DNA from: Candidatus Methanophaga sp. GoMg3.2
Lineage (GTDB): Archaea; Halobacteriota; Syntropharchaeia; Alkanophagales; Methanospirareceae
Length of the DNA stretch: 5,858 nt
Assembly: GCA_013180565.1 (NCBI GenBank)
Contig: QBUN01000268.1
Location: 1-5,858, forward strand
Direction: 5' to 3'
In this document: positions 1 to 5,665 of the stretch, one piece after another
How positions within the stretch are numbered: the stretch's first letter is position 1
Layout of the letters: each line of letters opens with the position of its first letter
The notes under the pieces: model-generated
The model's input: the letters and a program-made list of their open reading frames with translations, nothing else
Told to the model about the DNA's origin: nothing
Database searches by the model: none
Made by a program: the position numbers and the translations under genes

Positions 1-732
1 TACTTAGAACTCGGTGGATTTCCCGAGATTGTGCTTAAGGAAGAGCGGGAAAAAATATTGAAGGAGTATTTTGATACGATATTTTTCAGAGATTTCGTTG
101 AAAGGCACGAGTTAAAGAGTTTGGATATAGCGCGATTTATCTTCTCTTTTGTGTTTCAGAATTTTTCATCGGAGATAAGTGTGAATAAAATAGTGAACTT
201 TTTGAAATCAGAAGGGAAGAAGTTTGGAAAGAATACGGTTTATAGTTACATAGAAAAGCTTCAAGATACGCAGGCTGTGTTTTTTGTGAATAGGATTTCC
301 GGGACGGTATATGTAAAAGAGTCATGGCCAAGAAAGGTGTATATTTGTGATCCCGGTATTTCGACACTCTTCCGATTTTCTGACGATACAGGTAGGTTGA
401 TGGAGAACGCGGTCTTCTTAGAACTAAAAAGGATGCAAAATGAACGACCAATATTAGATATTTATTACTACCGCGAGTATCAGCAACGCGAAGTAGATTT
501 CGTTTTAAAAGAAGGATTGGCAGTCAAACAGCTAATTCAAGTGACTTATGCCGCGGATAGAACCGAAATAGGGAAAAGAGAAGTGGAAGCTTTGTTAAAG
601 GTTTCAAGCGAGTTTGAGTGCAAAAATCTGTGCATAATAACTTGGGATTATGAATCTGAATTGAAGGTTAAGGACAAGACAATAATGTGCATTCCGTTGT
701 GGAAGTGGCTTATTAGAAAACAACGATTTTAG
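1..732 (+). CDS. AAA family ATPase with DUF4143 domain, C-terminal part (5' end outside the window)
   Basis: The reading frame is open from the first base, so the GTG at 31 is an internal valine and the true start lies upstream. About 243 residues are present where the family usually has roughly 400 or more; the Walker A and B motifs of the AAA_14 domain are therefore not visible. Numbering from base 1, the segment starts with the family's hallmark linker (YLELGGFPE, then the DTIFFRDFVERH stretch). A winged-helix-like part follows (about residues 60-100), then the DUF4143 domain with ENAVFLEL (135-142), REVDFVLK (163-170) and LIQVTY (178-183), an arrangement like a PD-(D/E)XK nuclease fold in which Q replaces the usual acidic residue. 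Members are common and highly mobile in archaea and bacteria; their cellular role is poorly known, with defence, toxin-antitoxin-like and DNA-related roles proposed. Family assignment is firm, function is not. Confidence 0.88.
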   Translation, partial: YLELGGFPEIVLKEEREKILKEYFDTIFFRDFVERHELKSLDIARFIFSFVFQNFSSEISVNKIVNFLKSEGKKFGKNTVYSYIEKLQDTQAVFFVNRISGTVYVKESWPRKVYICDPGISTLFRFSDDTGRLMENAVFLELKRMQNERPILDIYYYREYQQREVDFVLKEGLAVKQLIQVTYAADRTEIGKREVEALLKVSSEFECKNLCIITWDYESELKVKDKTIMCIPLWKWLIRKQRF

Positions 733-1241
733 CAATTATCGATGACTCTCTGGGAGCTGCGAAGCGGTTTGATCTAACTTTTTAATCGTTTGTCGGACCT
801 GCACATAGTACCGAAGCAGCGGGGTAATACCTGCGTAGGGTATGGGCCTGGCATGGAAATCTAAGGAAAAGGAATAATATGTCTGAAGAATGGTATTTGG
901 ATGGCATAGCTCAGATAATATTTAAATGATGGTAAGCGGGTAGTGCTGAGCGAGGAGGGAGTTGAAATTAGAGGTGCGTGGTTTTGAAGGCGGTCCATGG
1001 GGTGTAAAGGATTATATGGGGTGAAGATATAGGGTTTAACTGATACAGGGAACTAGCTTGGATATAAAAGTCCTTTTGGATTTAAAGCCATATTTGTACC
1101 CCCTTTTTCTTCTGTTTTTGGATTGTTTGACAGCATCATAATTACATCTACCCACATGAAACAGCGAAGGGCCTAATATTATGCTCCAAACATATATTAA
1201 TCACTAATGCGAAAGGAATAAGGGGGTGAAGCGACCATCTG
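733..1241. other. 509-base stretch with no intact gene; possibly decayed coding DNA
   Basis: I find no convincing gene on either strand, no tRNA and no CRISPR repeat. Short open runs follow one another in different plus-strand frames: about 723-782 (ending SLGAAKRFDLTF), 778-861 (including HIVPKQRGN), 828-926 (including MSEEWYLDG) and 919-984 (NDGKRVVLSEEGVEIRGAWF). They look more protein-like than random DNA, which would fit an old gene or insertion sequence broken by frameshifts, but I cannot name a parent. A small hairpin, AAGTCC (1068-1073) pairing with GGATTT (1078-1083), lies ahead of two T5 runs at 1104-1108 and 1115-1119 and might end a transcript from the left. Confidence 0.5.
1190..1229 (+). 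promoter_or_regulatory. Likely TATA box and ribosome binding site of the HicB-like gene
   Basis: An archaeal-style AT box, ACATATATTAAT, lies at 1190-1201. A purine-rich GGGGGTGA at 1222-1229 matches the 3' end of 16S rRNA. A start about 25 bases after the TATA centre would give a very short leader. The gap from the binding site to the TTG at 1242 is 12 bases, a little long, but an in-frame TGA at 1227 rules out any start further upstream except CTG at 1239. Confidence 0.5.
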
Positions 1242-1448
1242 TTGAGGCATTTTACATTGGAATATTGGATAGACGACGAGTGGTATATAGGGAGACTGAA
1301 AGAAGTTCTCGGCGTATTTAGTCAGGGCAAATCTCTGGAAGATTTAGAAGAAAATATTCGTGATGCATACCGCTTAATGGGGGTGGAAGAGAGTTCACAC
1401 CGACTTATGACGCAGACTAAAGAAATAGGCATAGAATTTGCGAGATAA
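1242..1448 (+). CDS. HicB-like antitoxin family protein (orphan)
   Basis: The 68-residue product has the compact HicB fold signature: RHFTLEYWIDDEWYIGRL (strands 1 and 2), then EVLGVFSQGKSLEDLEENI leading into helix 1, and a short basic/hydrophobic tail. In HicAB modules this protein binds and neutralises the HicA mRNA interferase and often represses its own operon. Small archaeal relatives of this length lack the extra DNA-binding domain of long HicB proteins, and none is seen here. The start is a TTG at 1242, chosen because the family usually begins at MRHF-like residues and because a stop lies just upstream. No HicA-like gene can be read on either side, so it is an orphan or acts with a distant partner. 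The usual PG of the EVPG turn is LG here, a possible sign of drift. Family call good; activity as an antitoxin is inference. Confidence 0.75.
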   Translation: MRHFTLEYWIDDEWYIGRLKEVLGVFSQGKSLEDLEENIRDAYRLMGVEESSHRLMTQTKEIGIEFAR

Positions 1449-1503
1449 TCAGAAAGGAGCTCGGGCTTAAATGATGGCGAGCCGTTCGTTTCTCATCCAA
1501 CTC

Positions 1504-1517
1504 TTTTAGTTTTTTTT
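1504..1517 (+). terminator. T-rich transcription terminator after the HicB-like gene
   Basis: The run TTTTAGTTTTTTTT ends with eight consecutive T residues, 56-69 bases after the stop codon at 1448. Archaeal RNA polymerase ends transcription at such T tracts without needing a hairpin. A weak GCTCG/CGAGC inverted pair lies just upstream (about 1459-1486) and may add to it. Confidence 0.5.
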
Positions 1518-1566
1518 AAGGGAATGAGAATAAGATTAAAAATAGTCCCTACAATTCTTTTATCTT

Positions 1567-1849
1567 ATGAGTGACTCTTTTCTGATAATTGAGTGACCGC
1601 TGAGCAGGAGGAAGAACGAGGCGTAGCGTAGCGAATTTGCTCATGGACTATGGAAAGCGGGTGCAGTATAGCGTTTTTGAGTGCCTGCTTGATGCAAAGA
1701 CACTTGAGAAGATTATTACCATCCTTAAACCTTTCGTAGATGGCAACGATGGCATACGAGTGTATCAACTTTGCGAATCCTGCGTTAAGAACGTGGTCCT
1801 GTTAGGGAAAGGAGAACTCACAGAAGTGGCTAAGTTCCACCTGGTGTAA
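1567..1849 (+). pseudogene. cas2: cas2 pseudogene (CRISPR adaptation protein), frameshifted near the 5' end
   Basis: Cas2 forms the core of the Cas1-Cas2 spacer integration complex. From about 1607 the frame reads GGRTRRSVANLLMDYGKRVQ and then YSVFECLL, the highly characteristic Cas2 segment after strand 1, and goes on through RVYQLCESCV (a CxxC pair seen in one Cas2 subgroup) and LLGKGELTEV to a stop at 1849. A TGA at 1601 blocks this frame upstream. In the frame one position over, ATG at 1567 gives MSDSFLIIE, resembling the Cas2 beta-1 strand, then a TGA at 1594. The distance between the two pieces (22 bases, expected 24) and the total of about 94 codons match a full-length Cas2 carrying an indel in 1591-1612, exactly where the YD metal-binding motif should be. 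A shorter protein from TTG 1637 or ATG 1643 would lack this strand. No cas1, cas4 or array is in the window. Confidence 0.78.
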
Positions 1850-2150
1850 ATAAAGAAAATAGAGAAATAGGGCTATTATGAGATGAAGCGAATTTTACGC
1901 ATTGAGAGCGCTTCAAATGGTGGTTGGCAATAACCTCCTCAAGTGTGTTTTAATGTCAAGGCTATCGCCAAGATGAAGCCATCTTCATACTGCTTATCAC
2001 TGCCGAAAATGGTTTGATTCAAAAAATAGTTTATTTGGTGAAGTGGAACTCCACCAAAACCAATTGCGTAGTTTTTTTGCGAAGCAAAAATAATCATGTT
2101 GCTTTGGTCAAGCTTTCTTTTTGAATCCACAAAAGTTCATACACAAAAAG
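1850..2150. other. AT-rich intergenic stretch with a hairpin; no firm gene
   Basis: The stretch between the cas2 remnant and the promoter of the DUF89 gene holds no CRISPR-like repeat. A perfect 7-bp inverted repeat, TGAAGCG at 1884-1890 and CGCTTCA at 1909-1915, encloses an 18-base loop. Its only longer open frame is the doubtful minus-strand one at 1939-2130. Several plus-strand frames also show protein-like short runs, so I cannot tell whether it is decayed coding DNA. Confidence 0.4.
1939..2130 (-). CDS. Doubtful hypothetical protein, 63 codons, possibly a frameshifted remnant
   Basis: I do not recognise this protein. It would start at GTG 2130, with an in-frame TGA two codons earlier (TGA ACT TTT GTG), and end with TGA at 1939. 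It is hydrophobic to mixed, with AIGFGGVPLHQINYF in the middle and ILAIALTLKHT at the end, and has no membrane segment I would trust. No good ribosome binding site precedes the GTG, though an AT box (TATATA, about 2159-2165) sits in a plausible place for either strand. Adding one base at the stop would carry the reading on as LEEVIANHHLKRSQCVKF for about 35 more residues, so it may be a broken gene rather than a short intact one. Equally it may be a chance ORF in AT-rich DNA. Confidence 0.22.
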   Translation of the reverse strand: MDSKRKLDQSNMIIFASQKNYAIGFGGVPLHQINYFLNQTIFGSDKQYEDGFILAIALTLKHT

Positions 2151-2154
2151 AAGA

Positions 2155-2206
2155 ATTTATATATAGTCCTAGGATAAAATGATAGGAATGATATATATGA
2201 GTGATA
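2155..2206 (+). promoter_or_regulatory. TATA box and ribosome binding site of the DUF89-pus10 operon
   Basis: ATTTATATATAG (2155-2166) is a close match to the archaeal TATA consensus, about 50 bases before the ATG at 2211. GAGTGATA (2199-2206) just ahead of the ATG resembles the GGTGATA ribosome binding site. An ATG at 2197 opens a five-codon frame whose TGA overlaps the start codon of the DUF89 gene (ATGA); this is probably chance. Confidence 0.6.
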
Positions 2207-2210
2207 TAAA

Positions 2211-3059
2211 ATGAGAACATATCTAGATTGTATCCCCTGTTTCTTTAATCAAGCACTCCGCGCAGGGCGGATAGCAACGGGAGATGAAACGAAACTAAAA
2301 AAGCTCCTGGATGAAATAGGGCTGATGCTAAGAGATATTCCTCTTGAAAGCAGCCCACCGGAAACGGGAATGTTAATATACGAGAAAGTACGGGAAATTA
2401 CGGGCGTATTTGATCCATACAAAGAACTAAAAAGGGCGAGCACAGAGAAAGCATTGGCATTATATCCCGCTTTGAAGAATAAAGTGGAAAAGTCGAATGA
2501 CAAGCTCCTTACCGCGATAAGAATCGCAATTGCTGGTAACGTGATAGACTTTGGCGTGAATAGAAACTTCAATATCGAAGAGGAGATAGATATTGTACTC
2601 AAAAAGGATTTTGCAATATTCGATTACGATAAATTTAAGGCGCTTTTAGATAAAACCGATGAGATTCTGTATATTGGTGACAATGCCGGTGAATCGGTAT
2701 TCGATAGAATTTTAATAGAGGAGATGAAAAAGCCAGTAATATATGTGGTTAGAGCGATACCCGCTATAAATGACGTGACGTATGAAGATGCCATAGAAGC
2801 GGGAATTGATAAAGTTGCAACTATATTATCATCCGGGACAAGTGCACCTGGAACTGTTCTTGAAACATGCAATGCGGAATTCAAAAAGATATATAAGAAC
2901 TCGAAATTGGTAATAAGTAAAGGGCAGGGTAATTATGAGGGACTTTCAGACGAAAAACAGCCTATAATATTTTTCCTGCTAAAGGCAAAGTGCTGGGTTA
3001 TTGCTAATGATATTGATGTCAATGAAGGAGATATTATACTGAAAGGGATAAATACGTAA
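2211..3059 (+). CDS. DUF89 / ARMT1-like metal-dependent damage-control phosphatase
   Basis: The 282-residue product is a full-length archaeal member of the DUF89 family (damage-control phosphatase; ARMT1-like domain). The family contains divalent-metal (Mn, Co or Ni) phosphatases acting on small phosphorylated metabolites, often harmful by-products such as sugar phosphates or damaged cofactors; the substrate of archaeal members is not established. The N-terminus has the archaeal CxxC (Cys7, Cys10 in DCIPCF), followed by a helical region up to about 140. The active-site half includes GDNAGE (156-161, with the metal-binding Asp/Asn pair), ND (187-188), SAPGT (211-215) and KGQGNYE (237-243), all in the expected order, so the enzyme looks functional. 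The start at 2211 is supported by its ribosome binding site and by the usual M-x-x-x-x-x-C spacing. pus10 follows after 21 bases, suggesting co-transcription. There is no signal peptide, so it is cytoplasmic. Confidence 0.9.
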   Translation: MRTYLDCIPCFFNQALRAGRIATGDETKLKKLLDEIGLMLRDIPLESSPPETGMLIYEKVREITGVFDPYKELKRASTEKALALYPALKNKVEKSNDKLLTAIRIAIAGNVIDFGVNRNFNIEEEIDIVLKKDFAIFDYDKFKALLDKTDEILYIGDNAGESVFDRILIEEMKKPVIYVVRAIPAINDVTYEDAIEAGIDKVATILSSGTSAPGTVLETCNAEFKKIYKNSKLVISKGQGNYEGLSDEKQPIIFFLLKAKCWVIANDIDVNEGDIILKGINT

Positions 3060-3080
3060 ATTATATTTTGGGTAAGATAA

Positions 3081-4328
3081 ATGAACAATCAAATTCCACA
3101 TCAACTGCCATTTAGAACGGAAGCGTTAGAAAATGCAGAGATAATAGCAGCAGCGCGAACAATAATAAACGAAGGGCCTATCTGCGACAACTGCCTTGGC
3201 CGCCAATTTGCAAAGATCGCATCAGGCCTAACAAACGAAAAGCGAGGTGAGATACTACGAAGCGTTCTGAGAGCGGATCTAAAAGAAGGTAAATGCTGGT
3301 TATGTAATGGCCTATTTGAGAATTTCGAGGCGTGGGTAGTAAAGGCATTGGAAACGTTGAAGGGATACGAATTCGATTCCTTTCTGGTGGGTACAAAGGT
3401 AAGCGGGATGCTTCTGGAGAACGAAGAGCTGTTATGGGAGATTGCGGGGGCCGCTTATGCAGAACCATTAAAGTCTGAATTGAATAGAGAAGTAGGCAAG
3501 AGAATAGAGCATGAAACAGGTAAAATAGCCGATTTCGATAGACCTGATCTCGTAGTAATTCTAAATCTCGTGACGGAAGAGGTGGAGTTGCAGATCAATT
3601 CGGTCTTCATTTACGGTAGATACAGGAAGTTCAAAAGGGGGATACCACAGACCAAATGGTTATGCCGCGTGTGTCGTGGTAAGGGCTGTGAGCGGTGCGA
3701 TTTCACCGGTAAGATGTATGCGGAATCAGTCGAAGAGCTGATAGGTGGCTCTATATTAGAAGAGTTCGGTGGTCTGGTTACAGTGTTGCACGGTAGTGGC
3801 AGAGAGGACATAGATGCTCGAATGCTCGGTTCCGGTCGCCCGTTTGTGATGGAGATAAAGGAGCCAAAACTGAGGGAACTTGATTTGAAGCGGTTAGAGA
3901 ATAAGGTGAATGATGAGAACAAGGATAAAGTAGAAGTGCTCAACTTCCAGTATGTGAAAAGAGAAGCGGTTGCGAAGATAAAAAATGCTAAGGTTGATAA
4001 GACTTATAGGGCCGTTGTGTCGCTAAAAACGGGCGTGCTAGAAGAAGATTTGAGATCTGCTCTGGATAACTTAATTGGTGCCGTGATAGAACAGAGGACA
4101 CCACTGAGAGTGGTACACAGAAGGGCCGATTTGGTGCGAAAGAGGAAAGTGTATGATGCAAGGTTGGTCTCTTTTGAAGTGCCGATTGTGGAATTTAAAT
4201 GCGATGGCGGTTTGTATATTAAGGAGCTCATATCGGGCGATAATGGAAGAACGATCCCGAGCTTAAGTGAGTTGCTCGGGACAGAAGCGGAAGTGAAGGA
4301 ATTGGATGTGGTGGATGTGGCAATTTAA
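3081..4328 (+). CDS. pus10: tRNA pseudouridine(54/55) synthase Pus10
   Basis: Pus10 isomerises U54 and U55 in the T-loop of archaeal tRNAs, the job done for U55 by TruB in bacteria. The 415 residues match the archaeal length. The N-terminal accessory domain holds a zinc site made of CDNC (35-38) and CWLC (72-75). A second Cys cluster, CRVCRGKGCERC, occupies 195-206 just before the catalytic core. The catalytic motif GREDIDARMLGSGRPF begins at 240; by alignment with the TruA GRTDAG motif the catalytic aspartate should be Asp243. The C-terminal signature GGLYIKELISGDNGRTIPS (376-394) closes the core. All key residues are present. Translation starts at ATG 3081, preceded only by a weak GGGTAAG; upstream coupling with the DUF89 gene is likely. 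Its TAA stop (4326-4328) overlaps the stop of the opposing CBS gene. Identification is essentially certain. Confidence 0.96.
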   Translation: MNNQIPHQLPFRTEALENAEIIAAARTIINEGPICDNCLGRQFAKIASGLTNEKRGEILRSVLRADLKEGKCWLCNGLFENFEAWVVKALETLKGYEFDSFLVGTKVSGMLLENEELLWEIAGAAYAEPLKSELNREVGKRIEHETGKIADFDRPDLVVILNLVTEEVELQINSVFIYGRYRKFKRGIPQTKWLCRVCRGKGCERCDFTGKMYAESVEELIGGSILEEFGGLVTVLHGSGREDIDARMLGSGRPFVMEIKEPKLRELDLKRLENKVNDENKDKVEVLNFQYVKREAVAKIKNAKVDKTYRAVVSLKTGVLEEDLRSALDNLIGAVIEQRTPLRVVHRRADLVRKRKVYDARLVSFEVPIVEFKCDGGLYIKELISGDNGRTIPSLSELLGTEAEVKELDVVDVAI

Positions 4329-5515
4329 AAATACTGCTTATTTTTCGACCGCCTTCTACCCCTATCTTCCTCTATCTGACTCTCAACAGATACTAAAGCA
4401 TCCTTCAACACATCTACGAAGTCCCATCTCCTCTTTCCTTCTTTCACTACTATGTCGCCCTCACCTCGCTTTGCCATCATTGTTCGGGTGCCGCCGGGCT
4501 CACTATAGCCAACGTACAATTTATCCTGGGTTTTCACATGTGCACCTATCTTATAATATGGGACTCCACCCCGGTCCCGCTCCTTTTTTATCACTATCTT
4601 TATCCAGTGCACCTTGTCAGCGAACTTGGCGATTTTCCTTACCTCTGTTTCTATGATCCTCTCTCCAAGTTCCTGATATTCATCATCGAGAGTACCCTGT
4701 ATCTCAACCTTCACCATTGCCTCCGCTCTAAGCTCTCTCAGATACCCCATTATGTCTGGTATCGTCACGATCCCTCTCAGCACACCATCCTTTACAATAG
4801 GCACACCACGTATATCGTGCGTTTGCATCAAGTTCGCAACATCAGCAAGATTTGCATCTATATCAGCAGAAATTACGGGTGAACTCATGATGGAAGAGAC
4901 CGATTGCCCCATTCTGGGTACATTCTCGCCTTTCACCTCCCCCACGGTCATCTTCCTTTTTGGCTTGTAAATCCGCTTTAAAATATCGCCACCTGTGACT
5001 ATGCCAACTAGATCCTCATTTTCATCAACAACAAGAACTCGCCCTATGTTGTTCTTCCTTATGATACCTCTCGCTTTACCTATGCTCTCGCCCTGTTCTA
5101 CACAGGCGGGGCTTCGAGTCATTACTTTTGTAACATTAGTATCTTTCAGGATCTGGGATTTCGACCCTTCTTTCATAATGTCATAGTCGGTGGTAATCCC
5201 AACGAGTTCTCCATTGTCATCAACTACTGGCGCTGCTCGTTGACCGCTATCCGTCAGTTCACATATCGCATCTATACAGGGCGTATCTTTATGTATGCAG
5301 TGGGGCTTAAACATAAATTCGTCCACGTATGATTCGGGATTGGATGCAATGAGCAGGTCCAATATATTCACCATGTATATCTCAGCACTGTCAAGCACAA
5401 CCAGGTTGTGAAACTTGTTCTTTTCCATAATGGCAATGGTCTTCGCTATCGAAGTATCCGGCATTATAGTAACAACTTCTCTCGTGCTCGCTTCTATTAT
5501 AGGTTCGTCAAACAT
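4325..5515 (-). CDS. Four-CBS-domain protein with C-terminal ribosome hibernation factor-like domain
   Basis: The 396-residue soluble protein has four CBS domains in two Bateman pairs: about 8-58, 65-116, 126-182 and 205-260. The last three carry the typical GI-T-x-x-D ends (GITTDYDIM, GIVTGGDIL, GIVTIPDIM). Such pairs bind adenine nucleotides or SAM-like ligands and act as energy sensors. The tail (about 267-385) does not belong to CBS. It begins VKVEIQG and runs strand-helix-strand-strand-strand-helix, with KIAKFADKVHWIKIVI, the YYKIGAHVKT strand and a final WDFVDVLKDAL helix, the order found in HPF/YfiA (S30AE) ribosome hibernation factors. This resemblance is from pattern only. A basic end (GRRRSKNK) would suit RNA binding. 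ATG 5515 follows GAGGTGA by nine bases. An older database name for such proteins, IMP-dehydrogenase-related, reflects only the CBS domains; no dehydrogenase domain is present. Inference: a nucleotide-responsive ribosome factor. Confidence 0.88.
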   Translation of the reverse strand: MFDEPIIEASTREVVTIMPDTSIAKTIAIMEKNKFHNLVVLDSAEIYMVNILDLLIASNPESYVDEFMFKPHCIHKDTPCIDAICELTDSGQRAAPVVDDNGELVGITTDYDIMKEGSKSQILKDTNVTKVMTRSPACVEQGESIGKARGIIRKNNIGRVLVVDENEDLVGIVTGGDILKRIYKPKRKMTVGEVKGENVPRMGQSVSSIMSSPVISADIDANLADVANLMQTHDIRGVPIVKDGVLRGIVTIPDIMGYLRELRAEAMVKVEIQGTLDDEYQELGERIIETEVRKIAKFADKVHWIKIVIKKERDRGGVPYYKIGAHVKTQDKLYVGYSEPGGTRTMMAKRGEGDIVVKEGKRRWDFVDVLKDALVSVESQIEEDRGRRRSKNKQYF

Positions 5516-5524
5516 GTCTCTTTT

Positions 5525-5593
5525 TCACCTCATTTTCAAACTACGTACTTCTGTACATCTCATGATAATCCAATAAACACAATTCTATATAAG
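5525..5593 (-). promoter_or_regulatory. Promoter and ribosome binding site of the CBS-domain gene
   Basis: On the minus strand CTTATATAGA (5593-5584) is a good archaeal TATA box; a start about 25 bases on would fall near 5559 and leave a leader of some 45 bases. GAGGTGA (5531-5525) is a near-perfect ribosome binding site nine bases before the ATG at 5515. Confidence 0.6.
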
Positions 5594-5607
5594 ATAAAGC
5601 TCATGAT
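5559..5607. repeat. Direct repeat CTCATGAT, candidate operator in the divergent promoter region
   Basis: CTCATGAT occurs at 5559-5566 and again at 5600-5607, 41 bases apart (about four helical turns), each with the palindromic core TCATGA. The first copy overlaps the predicted transcription start of the CBS gene; the second sits against the TATA box of the Lrp-type gene. The regulator encoded next door is an obvious candidate to bind here, but Lrp-family sites are poorly conserved and two 8-base matches could be chance. Confidence 0.3.
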
Positions 5608-5652
5608 TTATAAAGGCTGTGGCTAAATTTGTATTATAGATGCAGGAGGTGA
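5604..5652 (+). promoter_or_regulatory. Promoter and ribosome binding site of the Lrp/AsnC-type gene
   Basis: GATTTATAAAGG (5604-5615) holds a TATA box about 55 bases before the ATG at 5666. AGGAGGTGA (5644-5652) is a full-strength ribosome binding site, 13 bases before that ATG. This spacing is wide, but there is no earlier ATG, GTG or TTG in frame after it; the ATG at 5640 belongs to another frame that soon closes. Confidence 0.6.
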
Positions 5653-5665
5653 ATTTCAATTCGGA

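Noticed and set aside
897..985. tRNA-like start, ATAGCTCAGATAA, resembling a D-arm
   Set aside because: No matching anticodon arm, T-loop GTTCGAAT motif or acceptor pairing follows within tRNA distance.
733..1060. Group II intron or other known structured RNA in the gene-free stretch
   Set aside because: I could not find a domain V-like hairpin, a reverse transcriptase frame, or RNase P or SRP RNA signatures.
1053..1157. 34-codon minus-strand ORF (MWVDVIMML...), with a GGGGGT ahead of an internal ATG
   Set aside because: Too short, no recognisable family and no clear promoter; the GGGGGT arises from the T/C-rich tract on the other strand.
1850..2210. Possible CRISPR array next to the cas2 remnant
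   Set aside because: No repeated 25-37-base unit with regular spacers is present; the GAAGCG/CGCTTC pair at 1885-1914 is a single hairpin.
2197..2214. Five-codon upstream frame whose TGA overlaps the DUF89 start codon
   Set aside because: It has no ribosome binding site of its own and an ATGA overlap of this size is easily produced by chance in this AT-rich leader.
4306..4656. Plus-strand 116-codon open frame over the CBS gene
   Set aside because: It lies opposite the strongly supported CBS-protein coding region, has a low-complexity Ser/Leu/Pro composition typical of an antisense shadow, and has no ribosome binding site.
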